Source: Candidatus Poribacteria bacterium (lineage in GTDB: Bacteria > Poribacteria > WGA-4E > WGA-3G). Taken from it: DNA of 64,000 nucleotides. Under the pieces are notes generated by a model. It made no database searches and was not told the DNA's origin. It worked only from the letters and a program-made list of their open reading frames with translations. Below are positions 63,202 through 64,000 of the stretch, one piece after another (within the stretch, counting starts at the first letter, position 1; every line of letters begins with the position of its first letter). The position numbers and the translations under genes were made by a program. The stretch is taken from the NCBI GenBank assembly GCA_028820635.1, contig JAPPIG010000132.1:1-64000 (forward strand), written 5' to 3'.

Positions 63202-64000
63202 ATGAAACAAGCATTCTTATTTTTATTTTTATCCCTATTGATGGGATCGCTCGTTGTTTTCAAAATTGCCTCACTTCAAGCAGATACTGCGGATACTGCA
63301 GGCGCACAAGAAAGCACTTCAGAGACTATAAAAACACCTTTTGCCGAAGGATGCAACAAATGTCACGGAGACGAAGCCTCTTACAAAGAATGGACTCAAG
63401 CGGGGCATTCACATGCCCTTGTCAATCTCCTTGAAGGACCGTATGAGGTACAGACCTCTTGTCTGAGTTGCCACTCTTCTGGGTATACCACGTTTGCCGA
63501 GCAAGGCATTCCAGGACACCCGTATAACGAAAAGACAGCAGTCAATGCAGTTGCTTGTTCTTCCTGCCATTCCCATGCCAGTAAAGAGGAACATCTGTTG
63601 GTAATGCCTGCAAAAAAATTATGTGTCACCTGCCACAAAATGGACTGTGGATGTGCTGGTGCTGGTATTGTTCACCAATCGCAAGCAGAGATGTTTTTAG
63701 GGCGTGAAGGCGCAGGCGTTAAACGGATGCCATCGCCGCACGTGCGCGCCATGAAAAAACGTTGTGTTCACTGCCACATGGCAAAAAATGACCCCAAAAA
63801 AGACGACAAAGAACCTGTCGTAAAACATGGTGGCCATACCTTCAAGGCGGACTTTTCAACTTGTAGTAGTGCAGGATGCCATGACACTGTTGATAATGAT
63901 ATGGCGGTAAAACTCCCCCTATATCGTGCTGAAATCGAGGCAAAGATGAAAGAAGTTAAGGCGATGCTGGACAACGCAGCAGACAAAACCTCACAAGCCT
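63202..64000 (+). CDS. Multiheme c-type cytochrome (partial)
   Basis: This gene runs off the right edge, so only the first 266 residues or so are visible. A signal or anchor segment (about residues 3-22) leads into a periplasmic domain with five CxxCH heme motifs (CNKCH, CLSCH, CSSCH, CVTCH, CVHCH) and a CX4CH variant, CSSAGCH. The arrangement resembles cytochrome c554/c' type proteins that carry electrons in the periplasm. The partner cannot be seen in the window. Confidence 0.8.
   Translation, partial: MKQAFLFLFLSLLMGSLVVFKIASLQADTADTAGAQESTSETIKTPFAEGCNKCHGDEASYKEWTQAGHSHALVNLLEGPYEVQTSCLSCHSSGYTTFAEQGIPGHPYNEKTAVNAVACSSCHSHASKEEHLLVMPAKKLCVTCHKMDCGCAGAGIVHQSQAEMFLGREGAGVKRMPSPHVRAMKKRCVHCHMAKNDPKKDDKEPVVKHGGHTFKADFSTCSSAGCHDTVDNDMAVKLPLYRAEIEAKMKEVKAMLDNAADKTSQA

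Noticed and set aside
1..64000. tRNA and rRNA genes
   Set aside because: No convincing tRNA T-loop or rRNA core sequence was noticed in the spacers.

Overview
The window is a roughly 64 kb stretch of bacterial chromosome with moderate GC and no rRNA or tRNA genes that I could find. The gene families (phytanoyl-CoA-type dioxygenases, LamG-domain secreted proteins, Gfo/Idh/MocA oxidoreductases, DUF1080, CRTAC1/FG-GAP, cohesin and dockerin, UPF0182, DUF5069) and the many GTAG-headed intergenic palindromes fit an environmental bacterium of the Poribacteria or another PVC/FCB-like lineage. That placement is inference from family content, not from a marker gene.

Layout. 1-2.8 kb: a MacB-like permease and a Gfo/Idh oxidoreductase. 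2.8-9.3 kb: two large secreted proteins in tandem; the upstream one begins with a cohesin-like domain and the downstream one ends in a dockerin-like domain. 9.4-14 kb: a cupin, then hisZ-hisG-hisS behind a strong promoter, a short leader peptide with three consecutive His codons and an intrinsic terminator, which together form a histidine attenuator. 14-22.4 kb: an AAA ATPase/nuclease, a phosphoesterase lipoprotein, three PhyH dioxygenases and three LamG proteins. 22.4-23.2 kb: a repeat-rich spacer. 23.2-30.4 kb: tatA, an AhpD-like protein, a TPR protein, a CRTAC1-like protein and four more LamG proteins. 30.7-38.3 kb: cupin, two methyltransferases, thioredoxin reductase, a frameshifted Rpn-like nuclease, FGGY kinase, moaC and an odd secreted trypsin-fold protein. 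38.3-39.1 kb: a second repeat-rich spacer. 39.1-48.7 kb: transglutaminase-type protein, MoxR, glycosyltransferase, Crp-like regulator, M28 peptidase, HtrA protease and a TPR protein. 48.7-49.5 kb: a third repeat-rich spacer. 49.5-64 kb: a cyclase/ATPase, a sugar isomerase, a large membrane protein of unknown function, UPF0182, DUF5069, Gfo/Idh, TrmH, DUF1080 and the start of a multiheme cytochrome c.

Most notable observations. (1) Seven LamG proteins and one unrelated trypsin-fold protein, all with signal peptides, share a short extreme C-terminal motif K-[LI]-x-x-T-W-x-x-[IL]-K plus a basic end; it looks like an undescribed C-terminal sorting or anchoring tag. (2) A complete his attenuator precedes hisZGS and would place the only HisRS-like synthetase in the window under His-tRNA control. 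(3) A cohesin gene and a dockerin gene are adjacent, outside any cellulosome context. (4) Two genes carry single-base deletions in homopolymers. (5) The intergenic spacers hold several families of small repeats: GTAG-headed palindromes, a 50-base-period dimer of a GTCCC palindrome, and two elements with shared terminal inverted repeats.
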